A stretch of 25,476 nt of DNA. Source: an uncultured Prevotellaceae bacterium. Lineage in GTDB: Bacteria > Bacteroidota > Bacteroidia > Bacteroidales > Bacteroidaceae. The notes below the pieces were generated by a model. The model was given only the letters and a program-made list of their open reading frames with translations. It made no database searches and had not been told where the DNA came from. Positions 1 to 7,062 of this stretch are shown piece by piece; position 1 is the first letter of the stretch, and each line of letters starts with the position of its first letter. A program made the position numbers and the translations under genes. The stretch covers positions 1 through 25,476 of the forward strand of contig CALDLA010000045.1 of NCBI GenBank assembly GCA_937898415.1. The letters run 5' to 3'.

Positions 1-41
1 GCGGCAATGATGACGACGACCTGCCCGGAACCGGCGGCTAA
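1..41 (+). CDS. C-terminal end of an unidentified protein (5' end outside window)
   Basis: The frame starting at base 3 is open from the window edge to TAA at 39-41 and encodes a tail reading GNDDDDLPGTGG. The acidic, glycine-rich end and the hairpin that follows suggest a genuine gene end rather than chance, but twelve residues are too few to name a family. The frame from base 1 is also open, to a TAA at 52-54, so the choice rests on the plausible tail and the terminator position. Confidence 0.45.
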   Translation, partial: GNDDDDLPGTGG

Positions 42-69
42 GCCCAAAGGCTAAGCAAACAACTGAGGA

Positions 70-110
70 GGGGACTGACAGACTACGTGTGCTGTCGGCC
101 CCCTTTCTGT
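70..110 (+). terminator. Intrinsic terminator after the partial gene
   Basis: The left arm 70-81 and right arm 92-103 form a 12-bp stem with one A-C mismatch and one T-G wobble, closed by a 10-nt loop and followed by a T-rich run (tttctgtt). It lies 29 bases after the stop at 41 and separates that gene from the esterase operon. Confidence 0.75.
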
Positions 111-168
111 TATGGGGGGGATGTTTGCCTTGATTCCTAACTTTTTGGGGCTAATTGTTCACATTTTT

Positions 169-194
169 ATCTCGAAAGGCTAATAATCTCGAAA
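169..194 (+). promoter_or_regulatory. Direct repeat ATCTCGAAA upstream of the esterase operon, possible operator
   Basis: The nonamer ATCTCGAAA occurs at 169-177 and again at 186-194, 17 bp start to start. The second copy lies about where a -33 element should be for the -7 box at 203-210, and no TTTG is present there. A direct repeat replacing a missing -33 box suits a transcriptional activator. That reading is inference; no regulator gene is visible in the window. Confidence 0.4.
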
Positions 195-202
195 ATTTTA
201 TC

Positions 203-210
203 TATATTTG
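203..210 (+). promoter_or_regulatory. Bacteroidota -7 promoter element (TATATTTG) for the CE1-GH3-CE1 operon
   Basis: TATATTTG matches the Bacteroidota -7 consensus TAnnTTTG exactly and lies 34 nt before the ATG at 244. There is no good TTTG about 19-20 nt upstream, so the promoter is probably weak unless activated. Confidence 0.65.
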
Positions 211-243
211 CAGCAGGATTATTAACTTAAAACAATCAAGACA

Positions 244-1452
244 ATGAAAAAACTATTCGTAATGGCTGCTCTCTGCCTGACGGGCGTGGCAGCACAGGCT
301 CAGCAAAACCTGAATTGGGGACAGGGGCCGCAGGTGGCCTCGCCTGAGGTGCATGCAGACAACAGCGTGACATTCAACCTGATAGCTCCTGACGCCCAGA
401 AGGTGCAGATCACCGGCGACATGCTGCCCTCGAAGAAGGTGGAGTATCAGGGTAACACCTACGACACCCCGGGGGTGGCTGACCTCATGAAGAACGACAA
501 GGGCGTGTGGAGCTTCACCACCGCGCCCCTGAAGCCTGAGCTCTATACCTATAATATGATAGTGGACGGCGTGAAGATTATCGACCCGCTGAATGTGTAC
601 AACATCCGCGACATCAGCAATCTGTTCAGCGTGCTGTTGATCGGCGGCGATGCCCGTACCGACCTGTATCGGGTCAACAAGGTGGCTCACGGAACGGTCA
701 GCAAGGTGTGGTATGAGAGTCCGACGGCCGGACTTACACGCCGCTGCACGGTCTATACCCCAGCAGGCTACGAGACCAGCGGCAAGGAGTACCCCGTGCT
801 CTACCTGCTGCACGGCATCGGCGGCGACGAGAACGCGTGGAGCGAGCTGGGACGCGCCGCCCAGATACTGGACAACCTGATAGCGCAGGGCAAGGCCGAG
901 CCCATGCTGGTGGTGATGACCAACGGCAATATCTCGCAGGAGGCCTGTCCGGGTGAGACCAGCGAGGGTTTCCGCGTGCCCACGATGATGCTGCCCAAGA
1001 CGATGGAGGGCAGCTTTGAGACGGCCTTCCCCGACGTGGTGAAGTTCGTGGAGAAGACCTACCGCGTGAAGAAGGACAAGGCCCACCGCGCCATTGCCGG
1101 ACTGTCGATGGGCGGTTTCCACAGCCTCTTTGTCTCTATCAACAATCCTGACCTCTTCGGCTACATCGGCCTGTTCTCGGCTGCCGTCGACCAGCAGCAG
1201 GCTGACCCCAACGGACATCCTGAAATCTACGCCGACCGCAACGCCAAGATTGACCAGCTCTTTGCCAAGAAGCCCAACCTCTTCTGGATTGGCATCGGCA
1301 AGACCGACTTCCTCATCAGGAACAACAACGAGCTGCGTGCCTATCTTGACTCGAAGGGTCACAGGTACACCTATCTGGAGACCGACGGTGGCCATATCTG
1401 GCGCAACTGGCGCATCTATCTCTCGGAATTCACCCCACTCTTATTCAAGTAA
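244..1452 (+). CDS. Secreted CE1-family esterase with N-terminal E-set/CBM48-like domain (feruloyl or acetyl esterase type)
   Basis: This 402-aa protein begins with a signal peptide (cleavage likely after A19, AQA|Q). Residues about 25-135 look like the E-set/CBM48-type beta-sandwich that precedes many Bacteroidota CE1 esterases. About 150-402 is an alpha/beta-hydrolase. The nucleophile is S288 in GLSMGG, H384 in DGGHIWRNW is the likely catalytic histidine, and D355 in GKTDF is a candidate acid. YLLHGIGGDENAW would hold the oxyanion loop. CE1 relatives release ferulic or acetyl groups from xylan side chains; the substrate cannot be read from sequence. It is first in an operon: the GH3 gene starts 6 nt after its stop, and a paralogue follows that. 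No lipobox is present, so the product is probably periplasmic or secreted. Confidence 0.88.
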   Translation: MKKLFVMAALCLTGVAAQAQQNLNWGQGPQVASPEVHADNSVTFNLIAPDAQKVQITGDMLPSKKVEYQGNTYDTPGVADLMKNDKGVWSFTTAPLKPELYTYNMIVDGVKIIDPLNVYNIRDISNLFSVLLIGGDARTDLYRVNKVAHGTVSKVWYESPTAGLTRRCTVYTPAGYETSGKEYPVLYLLHGIGGDENAWSELGRAAQILDNLIAQGKAEPMLVVMTNGNISQEACPGETSEGFRVPTMMLPKTMEGSFETAFPDVVKFVEKTYRVKKDKAHRAIAGLSMGGFHSLFVSINNPDLFGYIGLFSAAVDQQQADPNGHPEIYADRNAKIDQLFAKKPNLFWIGIGKTDFLIRNNNELRAYLDSKGHRYTYLETDGGHIWRNWRIYLSEFTPLLFK

Positions 1453-1458
1453 AGCCCT

Positions 1459-3789
1459 ATGAAGAAGTCTATGCGATACATCCTCGGCGTGGCCGTCGTG
1501 TGCGGCTGCAGCCTTAGTGCCTCAGCCCAGCAGCTGAAGGCCGACAACATTGACGACGTCGTGAAGGCCATGACCCTCGAAGAGAAGTGCCACATGGTGC
1601 TGGGACGGGGCATGCACTATAATGACGACGACAAGTTCCCCGGCACGGCGGGCAGCACGTTCTTTGTGGAGCGTCTGGGCATCCCCGAGACCTACTGCGC
1701 CGACTCTCAGCAAGGCCTGCGCATGAACGCCAAGCGGGCTTGGGACCATAACGACTATTACCCGACTGACTTCGTGGCCTCGATGACGCTGGCTTCGACG
1801 TGGGACCGCGAGGCCGCCTTCAGGGTGGGGCAGGGCATCGGCAATGAGGTGCGCGAGTTCGGACTTGACTGGATATTGTCGCCGGCCATGAACCTGATCC
1901 GTAACCCGCTGTGTGGCCGTAACCATGAGTACTACTCGGAGGACCCCTACCTCTCGGGCACCATCGCCGCCGGCTATGTACGCGGCGTGCAGAGTGAGGG
2001 GACAGCTGCCTGTCCGAAGCACTTCGTGGCCAACAACCAGGAAACGAACCGCAACAACAACAACTCGCAGGTGTCGCAGCGTGCCCTCCGTGAGATTTAC
2101 CTGAAGGCTTTTGAGATCATGGTGAAGGAGAGCGACCCCTGGACCATCATGACCTCGTACAACAAGCTGAACGGCCCCTATGCCGTACAGAACCGCGAAC
2201 TGCTGACCACCATCGTCCGCGACGAGTGGGGATGGAAGGGCATGTACGTCAGCGACTGGAATGCCGGTGACGACGCCGTTGCCGCCATGCTGGCCGGAAA
2301 CGACATGCTGCAGCCCGGACAGGACAAGCAGTATGAGGCGATACTCCAGGCGGCCAAGAGCGGCAAGCTGCCGATGGAGGTGCTTGACGCCAACGTGAAG
2401 CGCATCCTGGAGTATGTGGTGAAGACGCACAACTTCAAGCGATATAAAAGCACGAACAACCCCGACCTGAAGGCTCATGCCCAGACGGTGCGCGAGGTGG
2501 GTGCCGACGGCATCGTGCTGCTGAAGAACAGCGGTATCCTGCCGCTGAAGGGCAAGCGCGTGGCGCTGTTCGGATGCACCTCTTACGACTGGATCTCCGG
2601 CGGTTCAGGCTTCGGCGGCACCAGCGTGGGCCACTATACCGTGTCGCTGGTCGAGGGTATGCGCTCGGCAGGCTATGAGGTCTATAAACCCCTGGTGGGC
2701 ATCTACACGAAACACCTGGCCGACGAGGAGAAACGCCTGTTCCCTGAAGGCCGTCCGGCGTTCTCGCTGCTGCCCCCGGCCCGTGCTGACGAGAAGCAGT
2801 TTACGGCCGACGAACTCAAGGCAGCCATCGAAGGCTCCGACGTGGCCATCATCTCGCTGGGCCGTAAGAGTGGTGAGGCAGCCGACCGCAGCGAGGCCGA
2901 CTTCTACCTGAAGGACGGTGAGGCGAAGCTCATCAAGGCCGTCAGCGAGGCTTATCACGCCCAGGGCAAGCAGGTTGTGGTGCTGCTCGACATCTGCAGT
3001 CCCATCGACGTGGCTTCGTGGCAGGACCAGACGGACGCCCTCGTCTGCACCTGGCAGGGCGGTCAGGAGAGCGGCTTTGCCGTGGCCGACGTGCTCAGCG
3101 GACGTGTGAACCCCTCGGGCAAACTGCCCATGACCTTCCAGATAAAATACGGTGACGCCTATGCCGACCGGAACTTCCCGGCCAACGTCGACGACAAGAC
3201 CCTCGGCGCCATGTTCATGTGGGGCTACGACAAGGACAAGGCCCCCAAGGAGCGCAAGCCCGAGGCCAACATCGACTACACCAACTATGAGGAGGACATC
3301 TACGTGGGTTACCGCTACTTCGACAGCTTCGGCAAGCCCGTGGCCTATCCCTTCGGCTTCGGCCTCTCCTACACCACCTTCTCCTACGCCGATGCCGCTG
3401 CCACCGTGGACGGTGATGTTGTCACCGTCAGCGTCAAGGTCACTAACACCGGTCAGCGTGCCGGACGCAACGTCGTGGAACTCTTTGTGGCCGCTCCTAA
3501 TAGCAAGAAGCTGAACAAGCCCGAAAAGGAATTGCGCAACTATGCCAAGACCCGCCTGCTGCAGCCCGGACAGAGCGAGACCGTCACCATGAAGGTGAAT
3601 ACCTCAGACCTGGCCTCGTTCAACGAGAAGGCTTCTGCCTGGAATACTGACGCAGGCACCTATAGTTTCCTGATCTGCTCATCGGCCAGTAGCGTTGAGG
3701 CGAAAGCCACCGCCAAGGTCAAGGCGTGGAGCAAGAAGGTGAATAACGTGATGAAACCTAACGTGAAACTGAATTTACTGAAAAGATGA
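1459..3789 (+). CDS. Glycoside hydrolase family 3 enzyme (beta-glucosidase / cellodextrinase or beta-xylosidase)
   Basis: The 776-aa protein has a signal peptide ending near SASAQ. It shows the full GH3 layout: an N-terminal TIM-barrel with KHFVANNQETNR and nucleophile D266 in MYVSDWNAG, then a C-terminal sandwich domain where E473 in RKSGEAADR is the likely acid/base. A fibronectin III-like domain closes the protein (VVELFVAAP, LRNYAKTRLLQPGQ). GH3 exo-enzymes remove terminal beta-linked sugars from oligosaccharides. Length and architecture resemble rumen Prevotella cellodextrinases, but glucosidase and xylosidase cannot be told apart by eye. It sits between two CE1 esterases and overlaps the second by ATGA, so the three are probably translationally coupled and act on the same decorated glycan. 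Confidence 0.92.
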   Translation: MKKSMRYILGVAVVCGCSLSASAQQLKADNIDDVVKAMTLEEKCHMVLGRGMHYNDDDKFPGTAGSTFFVERLGIPETYCADSQQGLRMNAKRAWDHNDYYPTDFVASMTLASTWDREAAFRVGQGIGNEVREFGLDWILSPAMNLIRNPLCGRNHEYYSEDPYLSGTIAAGYVRGVQSEGTAACPKHFVANNQETNRNNNNSQVSQRALREIYLKAFEIMVKESDPWTIMTSYNKLNGPYAVQNRELLTTIVRDEWGWKGMYVSDWNAGDDAVAAMLAGNDMLQPGQDKQYEAILQAAKSGKLPMEVLDANVKRILEYVVKTHNFKRYKSTNNPDLKAHAQTVREVGADGIVLLKNSGILPLKGKRVALFGCTSYDWISGGSGFGGTSVGHYTVSLVEGMRSAGYEVYKPLVGIYTKHLADEEKRLFPEGRPAFSLLPPARADEKQFTADELKAAIEGSDVAIISLGRKSGEAADRSEADFYLKDGEAKLIKAVSEAYHAQGKQVVVLLDICSPIDVASWQDQTDALVCTWQGGQESGFAVADVLSGRVNPSGKLPMTFQIKYGDAYADRNFPANVDDKTLGAMFMWGYDKDKAPKERKPEANIDYTNYEEDIYVGYRYFDSFGKPVAYPFGFGLSYTTFSYADAAATVDGDVVTVSVKVTNTGQRAGRNVVELFVAAPNSKKLNKPEKELRNYAKTRLLQPGQSETVTMKVNTSDLASFNEKASAWNTDAGTYSFLICSSASSVEAKATAKVKAWSKKVNNVMKPNVKLNLLKR

Positions 3790-5030
3790 AAAAGATGATG
3801 ATGACATGGGCACTGGCGGCGGTATGCTGTCTGGGTGCCCAGGCACAGGAGAAGCTCTTCAATAGTGCCAGCGTGCAGTCGCCCGTCGTCAACAAGGACG
3901 GCACGGTGACGTTTAACCTCTATGCCCCCAAGGCCGTCAAGGTCGAGGTGACGGGCGACTTCCTGCCCACACGCCCCGTTGAGATTGAGGGCTACGGCAA
4001 GTATGACGCCCCGGGAGTGGCAGAACTTGTGGAGGGCAAGAACGGCGTGTGGAGCTACACCACCGGCAAACTGGCCCCTGAGATGTACAGCTACACCTTT
4101 AATGTTGACGGCATGACGGGCGTGAAGGACCCGGCTAACATCTATGTCAATCGCGACATCGTGTCGTTCACCAACATCTTCATCGTCAGCGCCGAGAAGG
4201 GCGACAAGGGCGACCTGTACCGGGTGAACGAGGTGCCTCACGGAAACCTGAGCAAGGTGTGGTACAACAGCCCCACGCTGAAGATGCAGCGCCGCATGAC
4301 CGTCTATACCCCTGCCGGTTACGACAAGGGCGGACGCTATCCTGTGATGTATCTGTTGCACGGTTCAGGTGGCGACGAGAATGCCTGGAGCGAACTGGGA
4401 CGTGCCGCCCAGATACTGGACAACCTCATTGCTACGGGCAAGGCCAAGCCCATGATTGTCGTCATGCCTAACGGCAATCCCAACTGTCAGGCGGCTCCCG
4501 GTGAGTGGTCGTTTGGTATGTACACGCCGGGCTTCCGCGATGGCGGTACAGGACCTACGGCTCCTGCCGCTGCCACCATTCCCGCCAGCTTCATGGACAT
4601 CGTGAACTACGTGGATGCCAACTATCGCACCGTCAAGAACCGTGCCGGACGTGCCGTCTGCGGACTGTCGATGGGTGGTGGCCACACGTTTGCCATCAGT
4701 CTGCTCTATCCCACGACGTTTGACTACTACGGACTCTTCTCAGCCGGTCTGCACTTAGGCAAGGACTTCAACATGAACCAGCCGTTCGCTGAGCAGATCA
4801 AGAGCGACCCCGACTTCGCGCAGCAGAGTGCCCGTCTCTTCGGCAGCAAGCCCAAGCTCTACTGGATGGGAATGGGCAGCACCGACTTCCTCTATCAGAG
4901 CACCGTCGACCTGCGTGCCTACTGGGACTCGAAGGGGTACAAGTATGAATACGTCGAGACCGACGGTGGCCATATCTGGCGCAACTGGCGCATCTATCTC
5001 ACTATGTTCGCCCAGAAGATCTTCAAGTAG
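3786..5030 (+). CDS. Second secreted CE1-family esterase, paralogue of the gene at 244
   Basis: This 414-aa protein has a signal peptide (cleavage near AQAQ, about residue 20), an E-set domain to about residue 140, and a CE1 hydrolase. S295 in GLSMGG is the nucleophile, with H396 in DGGHIWRNW and D367 in GSTDF as probable partners. The start ATG overlaps the GH3 stop (ATGA at 3786-3789). It aligns along its whole length with the first esterase, sharing DENAWSELGRAAQILDNLIA, but has a different loop after PNGNP (PGEWSFGMYTPGF) and an extra insert around residue 330. Those differences suggest a distinct acyl substrate or chain position. It ends 11 nt from the convergent mutarotase gene, and I see no terminator between them. 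Confidence 0.88.
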   Translation: MKKMMMTWALAAVCCLGAQAQEKLFNSASVQSPVVNKDGTVTFNLYAPKAVKVEVTGDFLPTRPVEIEGYGKYDAPGVAELVEGKNGVWSYTTGKLAPEMYSYTFNVDGMTGVKDPANIYVNRDIVSFTNIFIVSAEKGDKGDLYRVNEVPHGNLSKVWYNSPTLKMQRRMTVYTPAGYDKGGRYPVMYLLHGSGGDENAWSELGRAAQILDNLIATGKAKPMIVVMPNGNPNCQAAPGEWSFGMYTPGFRDGGTGPTAPAAATIPASFMDIVNYVDANYRTVKNRAGRAVCGLSMGGGHTFAISLLYPTTFDYYGLFSAGLHLGKDFNMNQPFAEQIKSDPDFAQQSARLFGSKPKLYWMGMGSTDFLYQSTVDLRAYWDSKGYKYEYVETDGGHIWRNWRIYLTMFAQKIFK

Positions 5031-5041
5031 AGAGGGGAGCG

Positions 5042-5362
5042 TCAGTCGAGGTGGAACACCTCTTCCAGCGGGATGGTGACGGGCGAGTTGTCAGGGTTCA
5101 CCTCCATAATGTCGGCCATCATGTCCCACCAACGCTGGGTGATGGGGTCCACGTTGTCGGTGTCCTGCGAGTTGCCCTCCTTCGAGCACTCCTGATAGGC
5201 GAAGAGGATGTTGGTGTCGCGGTCCCAGTAGATGCTGTAGTTGCCTACGCCCTGCTCCTTGATCATCTCTACGAGCTCGGGCCAGATGGCGGCGTGGCGC
5301 TTTTGGTACTCCCGTTCGAAGCCGGGCTTCAGTTTCATCTTGAATGCGAATCTGCGTGTCAT
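5042..5362 (-). CDS. rhaM: L-rhamnose mutarotase
   Basis: This 106-aa cytoplasmic protein matches the RhaM family closely: KMKLKPGFEREYQKRHAAIWPE at the N-terminus, NYSIYWD in the middle and NPDNSP...EVFHLD at the end. RhaM interconverts alpha and beta anomers of L-rhamnose, feeding the isomerase step of rhamnose catabolism. H23 corresponds to the conserved active-site histidine of the E. coli enzyme. Length is normal for the family (about 104 aa). It begins 7 nt after the stop of the upstream glycosyltransferase, so the two are probably co-transcribed. No rhaA, rhaB or rhaD lies in the window, so the rest of the pathway must be elsewhere. Confidence 0.92.
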   Translation of the reverse strand: MTRRFAFKMKLKPGFEREYQKRHAAIWPELVEMIKEQGVGNYSIYWDRDTNILFAYQECSKEGNSQDTDNVDPITQRWWDMMADIMEVNPDNSPVTIPLEEVFHLD

Positions 5363-5369
5363 AATTGTT

Positions 5370-6245
5370 TTAGTTTTTAATTGATAAGTAATAACCTATT
5401 TTATATAGTTTAAATACGGTCAGGTTGGGGCGCCCTCCGCAGAGGTTGCGGCGCTCCATCGGGCCGGCGAGGCGGTGCCACAGCCGGATGAGCCGGCGTA
5501 CCAGTCCCACGTGGATGCCCTCGGCCAGGGTGAGCATCCGCGAGTAGCCGCGCAGGTCGTCGCGGAAGTCGTGGAGGGTGGTGAGGGCTTCCTCGGTCTT
5601 GCGCAGGAACTGCTGGTTGGGCTCGAAGGTGTTGAAGCCGACGGGATTGTCCAGATGGGTGATGCTGATGCCGGCCTGCTTCAGTTGCTTGCCGAAGAGC
5701 ACGTCCTCGTAGCCGTAGCGGCGGAAGCGCTCGTCGAAAGGGTAGGTGAGCATCACGTCGCGGCTGACAGCAAAGTTGCAGGTGTGGAAGTGCTGGTAGG
5801 GACGCTTGCGGCGCTCCGTGGCGCGGTGCTGGGGTTCGCAGTCTTTCTCGTAGCGGTATCTCAGGCTTGATGCGTCGCCCTGGCCTACGATGTAGCCTCC
5901 GTAGACGACCTCACCCTCTGCGTCAAGGTAGTCCTGCAGGTACCGGGGACTGACGACGGACATGTGGCTGTCGATGAGGAGTAGCCGCGGGTAGCGGGCT
6001 TCCCGGGCCAAGAAGTTGCGGATGGCGGCGCGGCCCCTGTTTTGTCCCATGCAGACGTAGCGACAATGCTCCATCGTGTTGATGGCCTGGTTGGCCTCAA
6101 TGGTCTGCGGGTTGGTGGAACCATCGTCGGCCACGATGACCTCGAAGGTGATGTCGGCGCTTGCAGCCTGCCGTCTGATGTCGCTTACAAGTTGGACGCA
6201 AACGGTGTTGAAGACCGGTATGAGAATAGACAATTCGTGCTTCAT
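5370..6245 (-). CDS. Family 2 (GT-A fold) glycosyltransferase
   Basis: The 291-aa product starts MKHELSILIPVFN, a standard GT2 opening. It carries VADDGSTN (nucleotide-sugar binding), LLIDSHMS at the DxD-like position, and RRYGYEDVLFG matching the acceptor-site ED motif. It likely transfers a sugar from a nucleotide donor to a surface polysaccharide or glycolipid; donor and acceptor are unknown. No membrane segment is obvious. The frame stays open six codons further upstream, but that ATG (6261-6263) overlaps the -7 box at 6253-6260, so the ATG at 6243-6245 is chosen. rhaM follows 7 nt after the stop. Confidence 0.85.
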   Translation of the reverse strand: MKHELSILIPVFNTVCVQLVSDIRRQAASADITFEVIVADDGSTNPQTIEANQAINTMEHCRYVCMGQNRGRAAIRNFLAREARYPRLLLIDSHMSVVSPRYLQDYLDAEGEVVYGGYIVGQGDASSLRYRYEKDCEPQHRATERRKRPYQHFHTCNFAVSRDVMLTYPFDERFRRYGYEDVLFGKQLKQAGISITHLDNPVGFNTFEPNQQFLRKTEEALTTLHDFRDDLRGYSRMLTLAEGIHVGLVRRLIRLWHRLAGPMERRNLCGGRPNLTVFKLYKIGYYLSIKN

Positions 6246-6252
6246 TGCGGTA

Positions 6253-6284
6253 CAAAAGTACAAAAAATGAAAGATTTAAGCAAA
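6253..6284 (-). promoter_or_regulatory. Promoter for the glycosyltransferase-rhaM operon
   Basis: On the minus strand, TTTG (rc of 6281-6284) is followed after a 20-nt spacer by TACTTTTG (rc of 6253-6260), fitting the Bacteroidota TTTG-N19/20-TAnnTTTG pattern. Only 7 nt separate the -7 box from the ATG at 6245, so the transcript may have little or no leader. Confidence 0.7.
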
Positions 6285-6323
6285 TTTTTCACTCTACTCT
6301 GTAGACTTTTCACTTTTTTTTTG

Positions 6324-6331
6324 TACCTTTG
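6324..6331 (+). promoter_or_regulatory. Bacteroidota -7 element (TACCTTTG) for rpsP
   Basis: TACCTTTG matches TAnnTTTG exactly and lies 65 nt before the rpsP ATG, diverging from the glycosyltransferase promoter. The region upstream is T-rich and lacks a clear TTTG at the -33 position. Confidence 0.7.
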
Positions 6332-6350
6332 CACCCGCTATTACGAGATA

Positions 6351-6374
6351 ATGGCAAGAAATTCAAATTTTTAA
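6351..6374 (+). CDS. Possible 7-codon leader ORF (MARNSNF) before rpsP
   Basis: An ATG at 6351 opens a seven-codon frame ending in TAA at 6372-6374, inside the predicted rpsP leader and 22 nt before the S16 ATG. Its first two codons equal those of rpsP (ATG GCA). It could be a translated leader peptide or a chance ORF; there is no direct evidence of translation. Confidence 0.25.
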   Translation: MARNSNF

Positions 6375-6396
6375 CAACAAATTAACAAAACAAACA

Positions 6397-6951
6397 ATGG
6401 CAACAAAAATCAGATTGCAGCGTGGCGGTCATAAGGGCTATGCCGTTTACCGTATCGTCATCGCTGACGCAAGAGCACCACGTGATGGTCGTTTTACTGA
6501 AAAGATTGGTATGTACAACCCCAACACCAATCCTGCCACAGTAGAATTGAATTTCGAGCGTGCTCTCTATTGGGTTGAGGTCGGTGCCCAGCCCACAGAC
6601 ACAGTACGCAACATTCTCAGCCGTGAGGGCGTGTACCTGATGAAGCACCTGAGGGGTGGCGTGAAGAAGGGCGCTTTCGACGAGGCTACGGCACAGAAGA
6701 AGTTTGACGCCTGGAAGGCTGACAAGCAGAACGGTCTGAACAAGATTGCAGCTGCTGAGGCCAAGGCCAAGAAAGACGCTGCCGCCAAGGCTCTCGATGC
6801 CGAGAAGAAAGTGAATGAGGAAATCGCCAAGAAGGTGGCTGACAAGAAGGCTGCCATCGCTGCTGCCAAGGCTGAGGAAGAGGCTGCAAAGGCTGCTGAG
6901 GCCGCTGCTGCTGAGGCTCCCGCTGCTGAGGAGGCTCCCGCTGAGGCTTAA
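6397..6951 (+). CDS. rpsP: 30S ribosomal protein S16, with long Ala/Lys/Glu tail
   Basis: Residues 1 to about 85 are canonical S16 (MATKIRLQRGGHKG, RIVIADARAPRDGRF, IGMYNPNTNP, GAQPTDTVRNILSREGVYLMKH), a small-subunit protein that helps assemble the 16S 5' domain. From about residue 95 to 184 runs a charged, alanine-rich, probably helical extension ending EEAPAEA. Bacterial S16 is typically 80-90 aa, so this protein is about double length; such tails occur in Bacteroidota S16. It has its own promoter and is followed by a strong terminator, so it is probably monocistronic. Confidence 0.97.
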   Translation: MATKIRLQRGGHKGYAVYRIVIADARAPRDGRFTEKIGMYNPNTNPATVELNFERALYWVEVGAQPTDTVRNILSREGVYLMKHLRGGVKKGAFDEATAQKKFDAWKADKQNGLNKIAAAEAKAKKDAAAKALDAEKKVNEEIAKKVADKKAAIAAAKAEEEAAKAAEAAAAEAPAAEEAPAEA

Positions 6952-6981
6952 GCCACATTCATGGAAGTTCGCAGAAACACT

Positions 6982-7022
6982 GACTGGACATCGGGCTCTC
7001 GGCTCAGTGTCCAGTCTTTTTT
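6982..7022 (+). terminator. Intrinsic terminator after rpsP
   Basis: The arms GACTGGACA (6982-6990) and TGTCCAGTC (7008-7016) form a perfect 9-bp stem followed by six T residues, starting 31 nt after the rpsP stop. Confidence 0.88.
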
Positions 7023-7023
7023 C

Positions 7024-7062
7024 AGTTAAGAGTTAAGAATTAAGAGTTAAGAAATTAGAGTT
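7024..7062 (+). repeat. Short tandem AGTTAAGA-type repeat abutting the pheT start codon
   Basis: The interval is made of degenerate copies of AGTTAAGA / ATTAAGA and runs directly into the pheT ATG at 7063. It has no Shine-Dalgarno or -7 box. It belongs with the other short tandem spacers of this window (9511-9549, 12613-12657, 25352-25384). Confidence 0.55.

Noticed and set aside
253..1395. Long minus-strand ORF of 380 codons opposite the first CE1 gene
   Set aside because: It is a shadow of a high-GC coding strand; the plus strand has a signal peptide, catalytic motifs and a promoter.
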